Assembly (NCBI GenBank): GCA_019671135.1
Contig: JAHRHY010000034.1
Location: forward strand, 1 to 64,000
Reading direction: 5' to 3'
From: Linnemannia hyalina
Lineage: Eukaryota > Mortierellomycota > Mortierellomycetes > Mortierellales > Mortierellaceae
DNA: 64,000 nt
In this document: piece by piece, positions 19,968 through 31,965 of the stretch
Layout of the letters: every line of letters starts with the position of its first letter
Numbering within the stretch: the stretch's first letter is position 1
The notes under the pieces: model-generated
The model's database searches: none
What the model saw: only the letters and a program-made list of their open reading frames with translations
What the model was told of the DNA's origin: nothing
Translations under genes and position numbers: made by a program

Positions 19968-21850
19968 ATGAGCAAAGTCGATGTTCGGGCATTGACCCAG
20001 GCTATCAACTACCAGCCATCGAACACCAATACCTTTGGTCTCCAGTGGATGATGCATCTCGGTCAAGCTGCTAGCGGCCGCCTATTGTTACAGCTTCTTG
20101 AAGTTATTCCTTCGGTGAAGTCAATGGAGGAGCCCCAGATTGTTGCCCGCAACTACGGATGTCCTGCTATTCACCCACCAGCCGTTCAGAAATGGACAGA
20201 GACTGTTCCTTGCAAGGACACAGTCCGGAGGTGCATTCATTTTATGGCAGATGATGAACGTACGAGGGCCGAGGAAGATGACAAGTTGGGTCGACCGATG
20301 GAATTCGCTGATTTGGAGCCGTATTACTTTTACTATAAAGAAGCGGGGTGGTCTTTCACTCAGAGGCAGATCTGGCACCTTAGTCAAGTAAGTACTGTGT
20401 ACTCGTTTGAAAATATGGCTTTGATTTATTATCTGGCTTTTTTTACCCAGCTCACCTTTTGCTTAGTTTCACATTCTAAGAGACTTTGCACTCTCAATCC
20501 AAGACATGCTGCATTGGCTGGACTCTGAAGTCGATGGTGTGGATGTTGCCTTTGCCGGATATCTCAAAAGGGCAATCCTCGACAATCCTGCTACTATAGG
20601 TCAGTCGTCCGCGTGTTTATACATCCGGTCCTTCCAGCCTAGATTCACCAATGCTATCGCACCAAGTTTTACAAGCATTTTCACTTTACGTGAGAGGGCG
20701 TGCCTGGACAAGGGCATTATGGATTGTGTTCTTGCACTCTTCACTCGTTGCTATGGTCTAGATGGTCGGATATTGTTTGCGCCTATTGATCTCACCGGGA
20801 AGAGACCCATTGCTTGGAGTACAAGAACAAGGAGACTGGCGATAATGATTTGCACATTTGTCCGAATGGATCATGAGCACTGGGGTGCGATTATCTTGGA
20901 TCTGAACAGCCACATTATCTATTTCGGATCTTCATCCAATCACCCCATCACTCTGGGGCATCTCAAGCCTCTTTTGTCCTATATCAACCCGTTGTCTGCC
21001 GCTAAAGATCAGTGGACAGTTGCAATGAAGAACATCAAACCTCTTTCCACCTCTGCTCTGCCTCAACTTCCGGACCTCGGAGCCCTCGCGATCGCAATGG
21101 CGATGGAACAACGGTGCAACACTCATGCCAACTGGAGCAGACATACCTCTCTTTTCGAGTACCGACTCCGCCTGCTGCGTTTATTTACCTGTTACACCCA
21201 TGTAAGTGTTTGCTCTTTTCTCTACTTTTTTTACGCACAAAAAAGCATACACACCTACACCCATCTCATCATTTCCCTTTGTCTGTTCTTCTAAAAAGAT
21301 CGGGGCGGACACCATTTGGCGAGAATATTTGCTACATGAGCCGTATCTGCCTATTATGTCGCAGCATGACGATTTCATCCTTTGGTTAACCTCCCCATCT
21401 CAAGCCGACAGTAATGATGGTAGTGGGGACATTGGCCGGAACGTAGATGATGAAGGGGACAATGACTTAGTTGATGATGATGGAAATGGCAGAGTCGAGT
21501 GGGAGGAAGACAGTGAGAATGAAGGAGAATTTAACTATGGCGCTAAAGGTATATTGTCACTCTATTACGGCTTAGTGAAGAATGAAGCAACCACCAAAAA
21601 AATCAACTCGGTTTTAATTTCTCTTCTCTTGTCCTTGCTAGATGTACAAGACCGTTGGTTTATTAAGATGGTGAAACGCACTATTACGATTGGCCTGGAT
21701 CTTTGTCTTACGCAGGATTCGATTATTACCCTTGTTATGAGGGACGCCTGTAACAAGCCTGATTTGGACCAGGCGCAACTCTCTACATTTGTAAAGAATT
21801 ACTACAACAAAAAAAAGAAGAATTGGGCGAACCCCTGGCTTGAAGGCTAG
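19968..21850 (+). CDS. Ulp1-like protein lacking catalytic residues
   Basis: Model: join(19968..20387, 20467..21201, 21299..21548, 21642..21850), 537 aa. All introns are GT-AG and keep frame; the last (93 nt) has no stop and could be retained. The fold signature is Ulp1-like: ERACLDKGIMDCVLALF, then His278 in EHWGAIILD. The expected Asp is Ser295 (YFGSSS). After Gln340 (PQLPDLGALAIAM) there is Ala/Leu where the nucleophilic Cys should be. It is therefore probably an inactive relative of the neighbouring protease, perhaps a binding or scaffold protein. An acidic insert (GSGDIGRNVDDEGDND and on) lies before the C-terminal region. Confidence 0.65.
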
Positions 21851-24449
21851 AGTGAAGACACACAGTCCAAAGCATTTTGTTAACGATAGTAGAAATGAAG
21901 GAATGTAGCAGCTACCAGCTCCACTATTTCACCGCTACTTAACACTGGCCCTTTCTCAATTTCACTGACACTCAGCTCACTATATCTTTGAATGACAGTG
22001 TCTTTCTGTGAAATAACCTCTGCGATCAGCCCTTGATTACAACCGTGTAAATCCCATGTCCACGTTTTCCTGCATTGTTTTACGAGTACACGTTCATCTT
22101 TTCCTTCCCCCTCCCACGCAAATACGAACAAAAACAGCACACGACTCCATCAAACATATTATTTGGCAACGAGCATCCCCCTCCTTCCGCCAGCAAATGC
22201 AATCTTACCTACCTGCAGTTATCATTGGTGCGACATTCAATGGCCATCAGAGCCATTGTCGCTCCTTCAAACGCAATGGCATCATGTCTATATGACCCTC
22301 ATGCGTCACCTTTTTACTGCGTGTGTATGGCAACTAGCCATCTCAGCTGCATCTTTGTAGCTCGTTTTTTAACATAACCATTAATCGAAGGAGAAAATAC
22401 ACAAGCGGCTTCATTTTTTATTGCCGTGTCTGTTCATTCATCCCCTTCGTTTCCTCTTTGCCTTGACTGTGTTGCTTGGTGCATATTATTTTTCCTTGTC
22501 CGCGCCTCGAATGTCTCGCGTGCTGTATGTTGTTGTCTTACTCTTGCCCTCACTGTCTTGCTTGGTGCATTTATTTTTCGCTCTGTGTGAGCCCTTCGAT
22601 CAAATCCACCATACAACGCCTTTTGGAGGAAATGCCCACAAGTTCGTTATTCAAAGGTCGGAATACTTCTACCAGAGCTTGTCTTTTGAATAGTCAAGTC
22701 CTGCCTAATAGACTCGGCACACCGCATTAAGCGCAGAGAACAATCCCCTAATTTATCCTGCTTTCCCAAACGGCCTCTTCCTGTTTTTCAGCTTTCCTTA
22801 CGTAAATGATGCCTATGTTTAGAAAGCCCTTGCCACGTTTTCCCCCAAGACCGCCAGGCCCCAGGTTGCCCCGGTTACGCAGGAATAGGTTATGTCCTAC
22901 TTCCATTGAACGCGTAATGTGATTTCAGATGTCACATCACGTGACTTACGCCACCAACTGAGCCACCACCCAAGATCCAAGCCCACCCATGTTCCAAGCC
23001 CCGTCTAACATCCCAAGCCCCGTCCAACATCCAAGCCCATCCAATGTCCAAGCGCTGCCTTGGTTTCTTCAGTTCATCCGGCCCTTAGCATGAACAGTGT
23101 TTCTTAAGAACATAGTGCATTCGCATTTGCATTCGCATTCGCATCATGTAAAATCAATGGAAACCCCTTTATTTGCATTCGCATTTGAGAAACACTAAGC
23201 ATGAACATACCCCTTATTCCCTTATCTTATTCCCCAGTCTGCAATAACTCGCTTCCATCTGTCCCCTGCCTTTCTTCTGCACACTCTTCTTTTTATTCCA
23301 TCCTTTTCCTTCAGAATAAACATAACAAATACAATACACATTCATTCGAGTTCTGTCTGATCATTGCAGCCCTCTGGATTGTCTTTTATGGAAAGGATAA
23401 GAATGGTATTTTTTCTCTATTTCATTCTGCTCTCGCCTTGAAGACGGCAGCTAGGGATGTCAGTCGACTGGGGAAACACCGGGTGCAGTCTTGTTATTTA
23501 TTTTTTCCGTACGCGAGTTGATTTTTTAACCCTACAGTTCACGGATTGTATCTAATAAAAAAGGGCTTTTAAAAGTCTGCTCCATAACACCATATAACAA
23601 GCCACAGTCCTCTAATCCTGGCTCGTCCGCTCTGCACAACAATCGATCCCTCTCTCAGGGGCGGTGCGGTAGAAAATAAACTAGATACGAATGAAGGGAG
23701 TTCTTCCCATTCTCTCCATAAATGACAAGCGCCTCTTTCCTACCGGGTTTTCTGGCAAACGCGCATTAGTAGTGCGAAGATCAATAGATAGACTCGAACA
23801 GCGCCTATCGTCATGTACAGCTAGAGAGGCACCTCCAAGTAACCAACAAGCTTATGTACGACCTAAACCACATCTCACCTGGTTACCACCTCTATCCATT
23901 CCATTATCTACCGATACTTCTATCTGAATCGCTCCCCTATCTAACTACGTGCCTATCCACCACACCATCCAGAACTCAGTAGCCTTAACACGTCTAATTA
24001 CCCTAGGTTCCCCTGCACAATAAACGTCATCGATTCTTGCAACTTTGCACTCGACCTTTCGATCCTCTTGTGTCCTCTTATCTCTTCCTTATTCTCCCCC
24101 TTGCTCCATGTCTTGCTCTTTCCTTTTTTCCATGCCTTACCTCTGTTGCTATTTCAGCGAGGTTCTTAGTTGAGCACCATACAATCATACACATCAAAAC
24201 AAAACAGTTATTAAATCCATTTTCCTAAGCAGTGTGTTGTACTGGTGGGCCAACTCATGGACTTAAAAAAAAGCATGATGGACAATGCTTGGATAATGCT
24301 TGCACAACGCGAAAAAAACGAAAAGAAAATCTAGTGACAGCTAAAGGGGGTAAGACCCATTGGCATCAACATTCATGTATGCATCTATGTTTTATATCCG
24401 TCTCGTCTAGGGTAAAGTCCATGGTATAGGAGCAAAACAATAAAATTAT
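21851..24449. other. Gene-poor interior of the MULE-type element
   Basis: No gene supported. Noted: CCAAGCCC-type short repeats (about 22970-23050), a gcattcgcattt hexamer run (23119-23145, again near 23176), and the block shared with 19008-19130 at about 23235-23370. Several open frames of 60-106 codons are not conserved or repeated and look like chance. Confidence 0.4.
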
Positions 24450-25740
24450 GCTAACAATCATGTATCCTGCGCCCTCATTGCCTTCATTGCCTTCGGATGT
24501 GCTGCCTTGTTTTTTGGTTTTTTTTGGCTATGTACAGGTGAATTAAAAAAAAGAAAAATATCCTCATGGAATCTAAAGGGGCAAGACCTATTGGTATCAA
24601 GATTCATGCATGCAAGCATGTTTCACGTCTGTCTCGTCCAGGGGTAAAGTCCATGGTATAGGAGCACAACAATAAAATTGTGCTAACAATCATGTGTCCT
24701 GCGCCCTCATTGCCTTCATTGCCTTCGGATGTGCTGCCTTGTTTTTTGGTTTATTTTGGCTATGTACAGGTGAATTAAAAAAAAGAAAAATATCCTCATG
24801 GAATCTAAAGGGGCAAGACCTATTGGTATCAAGATTCATGCATGCAAGCATGTTTCACGTCTGTCTCGTCCAGGGGTAAAGTCCATGGTATAGGAGCACA
24901 ACAATAAAATTGTGCTAACAATCATGTGTCCTGCGCCCTCATTGCCTTCATTGCCTTCGGATGTGCTGCCTTGTTTTTTGGTTTATTTTGGCTATGTACA
25001 GGTGAATTAAAAAAAAGAAAAATATCCTCATGGAATCTAAAGGGGCAAGACCTATTGGTATCAAGATTCATGCATGCAAGCATGTTTCACGTCTGTCTCG
25101 TCCAGTGGTAAAGTCCATGGCATAGGAACATAACAATAAAAATATGCTAACAATCATGTGTCCTTTGCCCTCATTGCATTCACTACCTTTGCATGTGTTG
25201 TCTTTTTTTTGGATCCTTTTTTATTTTTTAAAATTAATTTTTCTGCCATGTTACCTGCGTTGGCCTACATTGCCTACGTTGGCTATGTACAGATGAATGA
25301 AAATTATCCTGATGGGAGCTAAAGGGGCAAGACCTATTGGTATCAAGATTGATGCATGCAAGCATGTTTCACGTCTGTCTCGTCCAGGGGTAAAGTCCAT
25401 GGCATAGGAACATAACAATAAAAATATGCTAACAATCATGTGTCCTTTGCCCTCATTGCCTTCACTACCTTTGCATGTGTTGTCTTTTTTTTTGGATCCT
25501 TTTTTATTTTTTTTTGGCCTATATTGCCTACGTTGGCTATGTACAGATGAATGAAAATTATCCTGATGGCAGCTAGAGGGGCAAGACCTGTTGGCATTAA
25601 GATTCATGTATGCATGGATGTCTCTCATCTGTCTCATCCAGTGTGAAGTCCATGGCATGCGAATATAACAATAAAAATACGCCAGCAACCGTGTGTCCTT
25701 TGCCTTCATTGCCTTCATTGCCTTTGCATTTGTTGTTGTT
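24450..25740. repeat. Tandem repeat of about 232 bp
   Basis: About six units anchored by aacaatcatgtgtcct and ctaaaggggcaagacctatt, starting near 24450, 24682, 24914, 25146, 25431 and 25683. The middle ones are almost identical and the last two are longer and more diverged. A partial older unit may begin near 24230. It forms the right subterminal region of the MULE-type element. Confidence 0.8.
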
Positions 25741-25744
25741 GTTT

Positions 25745-26151
25745 TTTTTTTAGAGGGAGAGAAAGATAAAGAGAGAGAAAGGGAGGCAAAGAGAAAAGAG
25801 AGAAAGACAAAGACAGAGAGAGAGAGAGATAGACAAAGAGAGAGAGGAAAACAAGGAGGCAGAGAGAGACAAAGGAAGGGAGAAAGAGAATGACAAAGAG
25901 TGAAAGAGAGGAAGTTAAAGAAGATAGAGGGAGAGACAAAGAAGAGAGAAGGAGTGTCAAAGAATGAGAGAAGGAGTGTCAAAGAATGAGAGAAGGAGTG
26001 TCAAAGAATGAGAGAAGGAGTGTCAAAGAATGAGAGAAGGAGTGTCAAAGAAAGAGAGAAGGAGTGTCAAAGAAAGAGAGATGAAGACTAAGAGAGGGAC
26101 AGGGAGTCAAGGATAGAGAGAGACAAAGGTGAGAGGATAAAATGGAATGAG
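25745..26151. repeat. Right subterminal purine tract with 22-bp repeats
   Basis: The plus strand is almost wholly purine (gagagaaag type). It includes about six copies of gagagaaggagtgtcaaaga (22-bp unit, about 25945-26080). It mirrors the pyrimidine tracts at the left end, as expected for inverted termini. Confidence 0.75.
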
Positions 26152-26219
26152 GGCTACTTGAACAAAGTCTATAGTGATCATCCTCCAGCGGGGTATCAAG
26201 CAAGGCGTGCAAGTAACAA
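26152..26219 (-). repeat. Right subterminal inverted repeat
   Basis: Reverse complement of 12023-12090 with about ten mismatches. It lies about 390 bp inside the right tip, whereas the left copy is about 130 bp from its tip, so one end has gained or lost sequence. Confidence 0.75.
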
Positions 26220-26563
26220 AACCCGCAGTCGAGAAAAATGGTGAAGTGTATGTATATGAACATTTTTTGGTATTATTTGGGGTGCCTGAAATGGTCAAGA
26301 GGGATCACTGAACAGCCGATGGTGTCTGAATTTGACTCTTTGACGAGAATCTCAATGCACGGCGAGGAAAGGAGAAGTCTATTGAGAACGACGGGTAGCA
26401 CTGGTCAAATGATCTTTTTGCCATCAGCGCGGCAAAACGAAAGTGCAAAAAGCATTTCTATTCTGACAGGGTATTTTGATTTCCATCCATGCTCCAGTTC
26501 AAACAGGCCCCTGTTAGAATTGAAAAAAGACCAAAAACATATGGCAATTTTTTTTTGGAAATT

Positions 26564-26608
26564 CCCTGTCAGTGCAATACTAACAGGGGGTGTCTGACAG
26601 GGGGTGTT
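26564..26608 (+). repeat. Right tip of the MULE-type element
   Basis: CCCTGTCAG, a 21-nt core, then CTGACAGGGGGTGTT. It is followed after 15 bp by the truncated 5' LTR of Ty3 element A. Confidence 0.75.
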
Positions 26609-26623
26609 AGAATATCTTTTTCG

Positions 26624-26743
26624 CTTTACTTGGTATCGCCAATACAACATACTCTTTAACCTATTCCTTATACTCATTTCTTAGTCCTTGATCAAGGTTC
26701 TCTTTATCTACTTCATTCTATTGCTTGGTCTGCTTTCTTGACA
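26624..26743 (+). repeat. Truncated 5' LTR of element A
   Basis: Matches the last 120 bp of the 3' LTR, ending TTCTTGACA. The left part was lost at the junction with the MULE-type element. Confidence 0.9.
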
Positions 26744-26964
26744 ATACCAAGTCATACACCTAAAGAACCTTGGATCAAACTTTGTCTGTTTTCTATTGAT
26801 ATACTTCAGCGCTCAAAAAAAAAAAAAAAAAAAAAAAAAGCCTTTTCCACAACAAAACCAAACCCTATCTTCTTCAAGTTCTTTCCTCTTTTACTACCAT
26901 CTTCCGTACACAACCCACAACCCTCAGAAACTACAACAACTCTTCACTTTCCGTATCAACTACA

Positions 26965-28260
26965 ATGCTACCCGATAGTGAGATCCTTACAGCCAACGCG
27001 CGCTTCCAAGCACTGATGGACCGAGTAGCCACACTTGAACAAATAGTTCAGACGGTCACTCCCTTGCAAGCCAAAGTCACCGAACTCGAGGAGACTGTTC
27101 AGAAGTACCGTGATATGCTGGACTTCATTCTTTCGAACGAAGATTTCTTCACAAGCCTGACCGTCAACCTCAACCCTCGATTACTCAGCCTCGAATCCAA
27201 CGTCCAGAAGATGACGTCACAATTACCACCCATCACTCGCGCAGAACTAGGCAAACTATTTTATGATCACAAGACCGATGTCACCAACACAGTGAGTGCC
27301 ATCTTCCAATCAACTACACCTCACTCCAGCAATAGCTCCCCTTCGAGGCCAAAAGTAGCACCCCCCGCAGTCTTCTCCGGCAAGCGTGAAGATTGGAAAG
27401 GGTTTCAGGCTCAGCTGGAACTCTTCTTCGTTGCAAACGAGACCCTCTATCCGAACGACCACGACCGCATTGTGCTGGCTATCTCGCGCCTCGGTGATAC
27501 TGCAGCGTTCAAGTACATGCAGAGATACGTTCCGTCCTTCAAGTTGCCTGTCGAGGAGAGACCCGCATGTATTTCTAACCTGGATCAGTTCTTTGCTCTT
27601 ATGAGTAAGAACTTTGGAGTCTCCAATGCTCACGTCCTAGCAGAAACCCAACTCCGTCAACTTAGACAGCGCGGTTCTGCCATCGACTATACAAACCGTT
27701 TCGTCAACCTTGCAGCGGATACAGCATGGAATGATAGCGCAATGATTTCACAGTTCCGCCTCGGCCTGAAGGAGTCTGTTCAAGAAGCCATGGCAAACTA
27801 CCCCGAGCCACCTACCTTTGCCGAGTTTTCACAATTGGCTATCGACATCGACAACCGACAGTACGGCTATGCAGTGACCCGTTCCGGCAACAAATCTTCC
27901 AGCACTCCGTCCCGTTCCACCACTGCCCACACTTCTACTACCACTCAAGCCTCATCCACCCCAACTACCGCGTCCACCCCTGCTACCTCAGCTCCCGCGA
28001 CCACTTCGATGGACATGGATCTCTCGCATGCTCGCCATGGTCCTTTGCCACCGTCTGAGCGTCTTCGTCGTCAAAAGGAAGGACTGTGCACCTACTGTGG
28101 TTCAGCAGATCATTGGCTTGACGACTGCCCCAAGAAACCTGCAAAGCCCTCGTTCAAGAACGCCCCAAAGGCAACAGCCTCGATCTCGGCCCTTCAGCCT
28201 ACACAGACTAGCGACCAGCCCGATGCAATCTCTTTCCAATTGGAAAAAGATTCAGCCTAG
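26965..28260 (+). CDS. Gag of Ty3 element A
   Basis: 431 aa from the ATG at 26965. N-terminal coiled-coil-like segment (about 14-60, LEQIVQTVTPLQAKVTELEE), a retrotransposon capsid domain (about 125-310, VFSGKREDWKGFQAQLELFF...), a Ser/Thr/Pro-rich linker, and a CX2CX4HX4C zinc knuckle CTYCGSADHWLDDC. Pol lies in the -1 frame and is open from 28212, overlapping the last 49 bases of gag. An A5 run (ggaaaaag) in the overlap could allow a -1 frameshift. Confidence 0.88.
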   Translation: MLPDSEILTANARFQALMDRVATLEQIVQTVTPLQAKVTELEETVQKYRDMLDFILSNEDFFTSLTVNLNPRLLSLESNVQKMTSQLPPITRAELGKLFYDHKTDVTNTVSAIFQSTTPHSSNSSPSRPKVAPPAVFSGKREDWKGFQAQLELFFVANETLYPNDHDRIVLAISRLGDTAAFKYMQRYVPSFKLPVEERPACISNLDQFFALMSKNFGVSNAHVLAETQLRQLRQRGSAIDYTNRFVNLAADTAWNDSAMISQFRLGLKESVQEAMANYPEPPTFAEFSQLAIDIDNRQYGYAVTRSGNKSSSTPSRSTTAHTSTTTQASSTPTTASTPATSAPATTSMDMDLSHARHGPLPPSERLRRQKEGLCTYCGSADHWLDDCPKKPAKPSFKNAPKATASISALQPTQTSDQPDAISFQLEKDSA

Positions 28261-31200
28261 ACAGTAAAGTTGGAGTGTGTCTGGGCGAGCTGTATAACAA
28301 ATCTCCAAATGATCCTCTGCTATCCCCTATTACTATTCCAATTACTCTTCACTTCCAAAACTCCTCACTACCAGTCCATGCAATGATCGACTCAGGAGCA
28401 ACCATCTCATTCATTCATCAAAATCTAGCACAACAGCACAATCTTCCACTAGCACAACACTTATTACAAATCTCTCTTGCCAATGGTTCAACACATACCT
28501 CTCATCACGCCACCACATTGGTTATGCAATCCCACTCACAACACTTTTCCACACACACTTTTCAACTCATTGCACTTGGCAATTATGCCATTATTCTTGG
28601 CATGGCCTGGCTCCGCTCACACAACCCATATATCGACTGGGAGAAACGAACCATTACTATGCCATGCCTCCATCAGCACACACTCGACAAGCTTTCCCCC
28701 CTTGCACAATCAACAATGCCTCGATCCATCCCTTCCTTCCAGGAACAAGACCGAATCCTTCTGCCACCTTCCAAACCCAAATCCACTTTGGTTCCCACCA
28801 AGTACACCTCAGGATCCAACCAACTATCCAAATCCGCCAAGAACCGATCAGCAACCAACATCTCCATTATTAGCAATACACAACTCCGTCAGATCCTCAA
28901 GACCAATCAAGGAGTCGGATACATGCTCGACGTCTCCCGAATCGAAGAACTCGCCAGCGCAACCACCAACGACAACTCTATCCCTGAATCAAAACCCACA
29001 GTCCAACTGCCCGAGAAATATGCCGAATATGCTCAGGTATTCTCCAAGATGCAAGCCGACAAGCTACCGCCACATCGACCCTATGATCACAATATCCCTG
29101 TGGTCGAAGGAGCCACCGTGCCATTTGGACCAGTGTACAACCTATCACAAACGGAACTGCAAGTTCTACGCGAATATATTCAAGAAAACCTTGCAAAAGG
29201 GTTCATCCGTCGATCCGAGTCTCCAGCTGGCGCCCCCGTCCTTTTTGTTAAAAAGAAAGACGGTTCTCTCCGCCTCTGTGTCGACTATCGAGGCCTCAAC
29301 AAGGTGACTGTCCCCAATCGATGCCCTCTGCCACTGATCTCCGAAACTTTCGACCGACTAGGCAAAGCCAAGTATTTCACCAAGCTCGACATGCGAGGAG
29401 CATACAATCTTCTCCGCATCAAGGAGGGCGACGAATGGAAGACTGCATTCCGCTGCCGCTATGGCCACTTCGAGTATACAGTCATGCCCTTCGGACTAAT
29501 GAACGCTCCCGGAACTTTCCAAGCTTTCGCCAACGACGTCCTCCGCGATTACCTAGATGACTTTGTCGTGCTATACATTGACGACATTCTCATCTACTCC
29601 GACACCCTTGAGGAACATACCGCGCATGTCCGCAAAGTTCTCAGCAAGCTCCAAGACGCTGGTCTATGCTTAAAACTCGAGAAATGCTCGTTCGACAAGG
29701 ACAAAGTCGAATTCCTCGGCTTTGTGATCGGAACTGACGGTATTTCTATGGACCCCGCCAAGGTTGCCGCCATTCGCGATTGGCCCACTCCCTCTTCCGT
29801 TTCGGATGTCCAGTGCTTTCTGGGTTTCTCCAACTTCTACCGTCGTTTTGTACGGAAATACTCCCATATCGCCGCGCCTCTCACCGCGTTACTCAAGAAA
29901 AATACTAACTTTGTCTGGACCGCTATCGCACAAGCCGCTTTCACGGAGCTCAAGTCACGCTTCATGTCTGGCCCCGTCCTTCGGCATTTCCAACCAGATC
30001 GCCCCTGCATCATTGAAACTGACGCTTCTGACAAGGCCCTCGGCGCTGTCTGCAGTCAGCGTGACCAAGATGGACGCCTACATCCTATCGCTTACTACTC
30101 CCGAAAACTATTGCCTGCTGAACTCAACTATCAGATCTACGACAAAGAACTCCTTGCCATTGTGTCTGCCTTTAAACATTGGCGACACTACCTGGAATTC
30201 TCGCCCGCTACCACGGAAGTCATCACCGACCACAGAAATCTTGAGTACTTTACCACCACGCGCCAATTGAGCCGCCGTCAAGTCCGCTGGTCTGAAATCT
30301 TGTCTGACTACAACTTTACCATCCATTAACGCCCTGGCTCCCAGAATGCCGCTGCCGATGCTTTGTCCCGGCGGGACAACCCTGGAGAGGGAGGTGCGGC
30401 CCAGCACGGCAAGACCGAGATGACCCTCCTACCGCCGATCCAGATTCTGAACACCATCCAGGCCCGGTCACTGCAACCAGAGACGCCAGCGATCCAGGAA
30501 AAAATCAAGACACTAATCCCCGATGATCTATACTTTGGTCCAATACTCGCCAAGACCGCAAAGTCGAACTCGGACAATGCCCAGTACTCAATTCAAGATG
30601 GGCTACTCCTGCGGGATGGCCTTGTCTGCGTCCCCGACGATCCCGAACTCAAGAAACAAATCCTTCAAGAATGTCACGACGCCCCAACCGCCGGTCATTT
30701 TGGAATTACCAAGACCTCAGACCTTGTCAGTCGAACCTTTTACTGGCCTTCCATGTGGCGTTACATCAAGGATTACATCAACGGTTGTGACACCTGCCAA
30801 CGGACAAAGTCATCCACTCACAAGCCTTATGGACTTTTACAACCCCTGCCTGTACCAGATCGCCCCTGGACCTCAGTATCGATGGATTTCATCACCCAAC
30901 TCCCCCCCTCAAACGGCTATACGGCAATCTGTGTTTTTGTGGACCGATTCACCAAGATGGCACACTTTGTCCCCACCTACGACAACATCAATGCACAGGA
31001 TACGGTCTGTTTGTTCCTAGAACGCGTATTTTCAGCCCACGGTCTCCCGGATGACATTGTTTCTGACAGAGGCGCCACCTTCACTTCAGCCTTCGTTTCC
31101 ACCATGTTCAAGTCTCTGGGGATCAATCAGAAGCTTTCTACCGCCTACCACCAACGCACCGATGGACAGACCGAGAGAGTAAATTCAATACTGGAACAGT

Positions 31201-31955
31201 ACCTACGAGGGTATATCGACTATCAGCAAACGGACTGGAGCACCCTTCTACCGATAGCAGAATTTGCATACAACAACGCAACACACTCAACAACAAAAAC
31301 AACACCATTCTTTGCCAACCTCGGCTACCATCCGAAATTCACCATCACCATCCCAAGAGTCTCGAAGGACAATGTCCCAGCCCAGGAACGCGTCCAGGCC
31401 CTAAAGAACCTCTATGCGGAGATGCAACTCAATATCCACACCGCCATTGAACAGCATGCCAGGAACTTCGACACCAAGGCCCAACCACAACCCAATCTGC
31501 AAGTAGGAGATCTTGTATGGCTAGACGCCCGGAACCTCCAAACGAACAGACCATGCAAGAAGCTCGACCATAAGCGCATGGGCCCTTACCGTATTCTCGA
31601 AAAAATCGGCACTCGATCCTTCCGTCTCGATTTACCACCAACGACCAAGCTACATCCTGTCTTTCATGTAAACTTACTTGAGCGTGCGCATCCAGATACG
31701 ATCCCCGGTCGAGCCTCAAAACGACCTCCTCCGCTTGTCGTCTCCGGCGATGAGGAGTACGAGGTTGAGGCCATTTTGGATTCACGGATCAGGCGCAACC
31801 ACCTTGAATACTATATACATTGGAGAGGCTACCCCGTATCCGAACGAACCTGGGAACCGGCCGCCTGTGTCAAGAATTCCCCGGACCTTGTTCGCGAGTT
31901 CCATCTGCAACACCCTCACAAACCCAGCCAAAGGCCTCTTGGAACTCGGCCCTAG
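28212..31955 (+). pseudogene. Pol of Ty3 element A, interrupted by one stop codon
   Basis: Order: aspartic protease (MIDSGATISF), RT (YIDDILIYS), RNase H (IETDASDKALGA), integrase zinc domain (H...H...CDTCQRTK), integrase core (SMDFITQLPP, SDRGATFTS, ERVNSILEQ), and C-terminal chromodomain (EYEVEAILDS...YIHWRGYP...TWEP). A TAA at 30327-30329 stands where related elements have Tyr in the YRPG motif between RNase H and integrase. The frame continues unbroken on both sides, so a single base change disables it. There is no ATG at the start of pol, consistent with expression by frameshift from gag. Confidence 0.9.
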
Positions 31956-31965
31956 AGGGGGAGGT

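Larger units (their letters stand above)
11894..26608. mobile_element. 14.7-kb MULE-type transposon carrying Ulp1-like genes
   Basis: Bounded by matching 45-bp tips (11894-11939; 26564-26608). An inverted subterminal block of 68 bp (12023-12090 against 26152-26219) has about 58 identical positions by eye. Both ends hold strand-asymmetric pyrimidine or purine tracts in inverted relation. Inside are a FAR1/MULE/SWIM transposase, a Ulp1-like protease and a second Ulp1-like protein. MULEs with Ulp1-like passengers are known in plants and other eukaryotes. I found no 8-10-bp target duplication: left flank agcactaaa, right flank agaatatct. Confidence 0.7.

Noticed and set aside
24694..25111. Repeated 61-codon frames with a hydrophobic segment
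   Set aside because: They arise from the 232-bp tandem repeat and do not persist in the diverged units.
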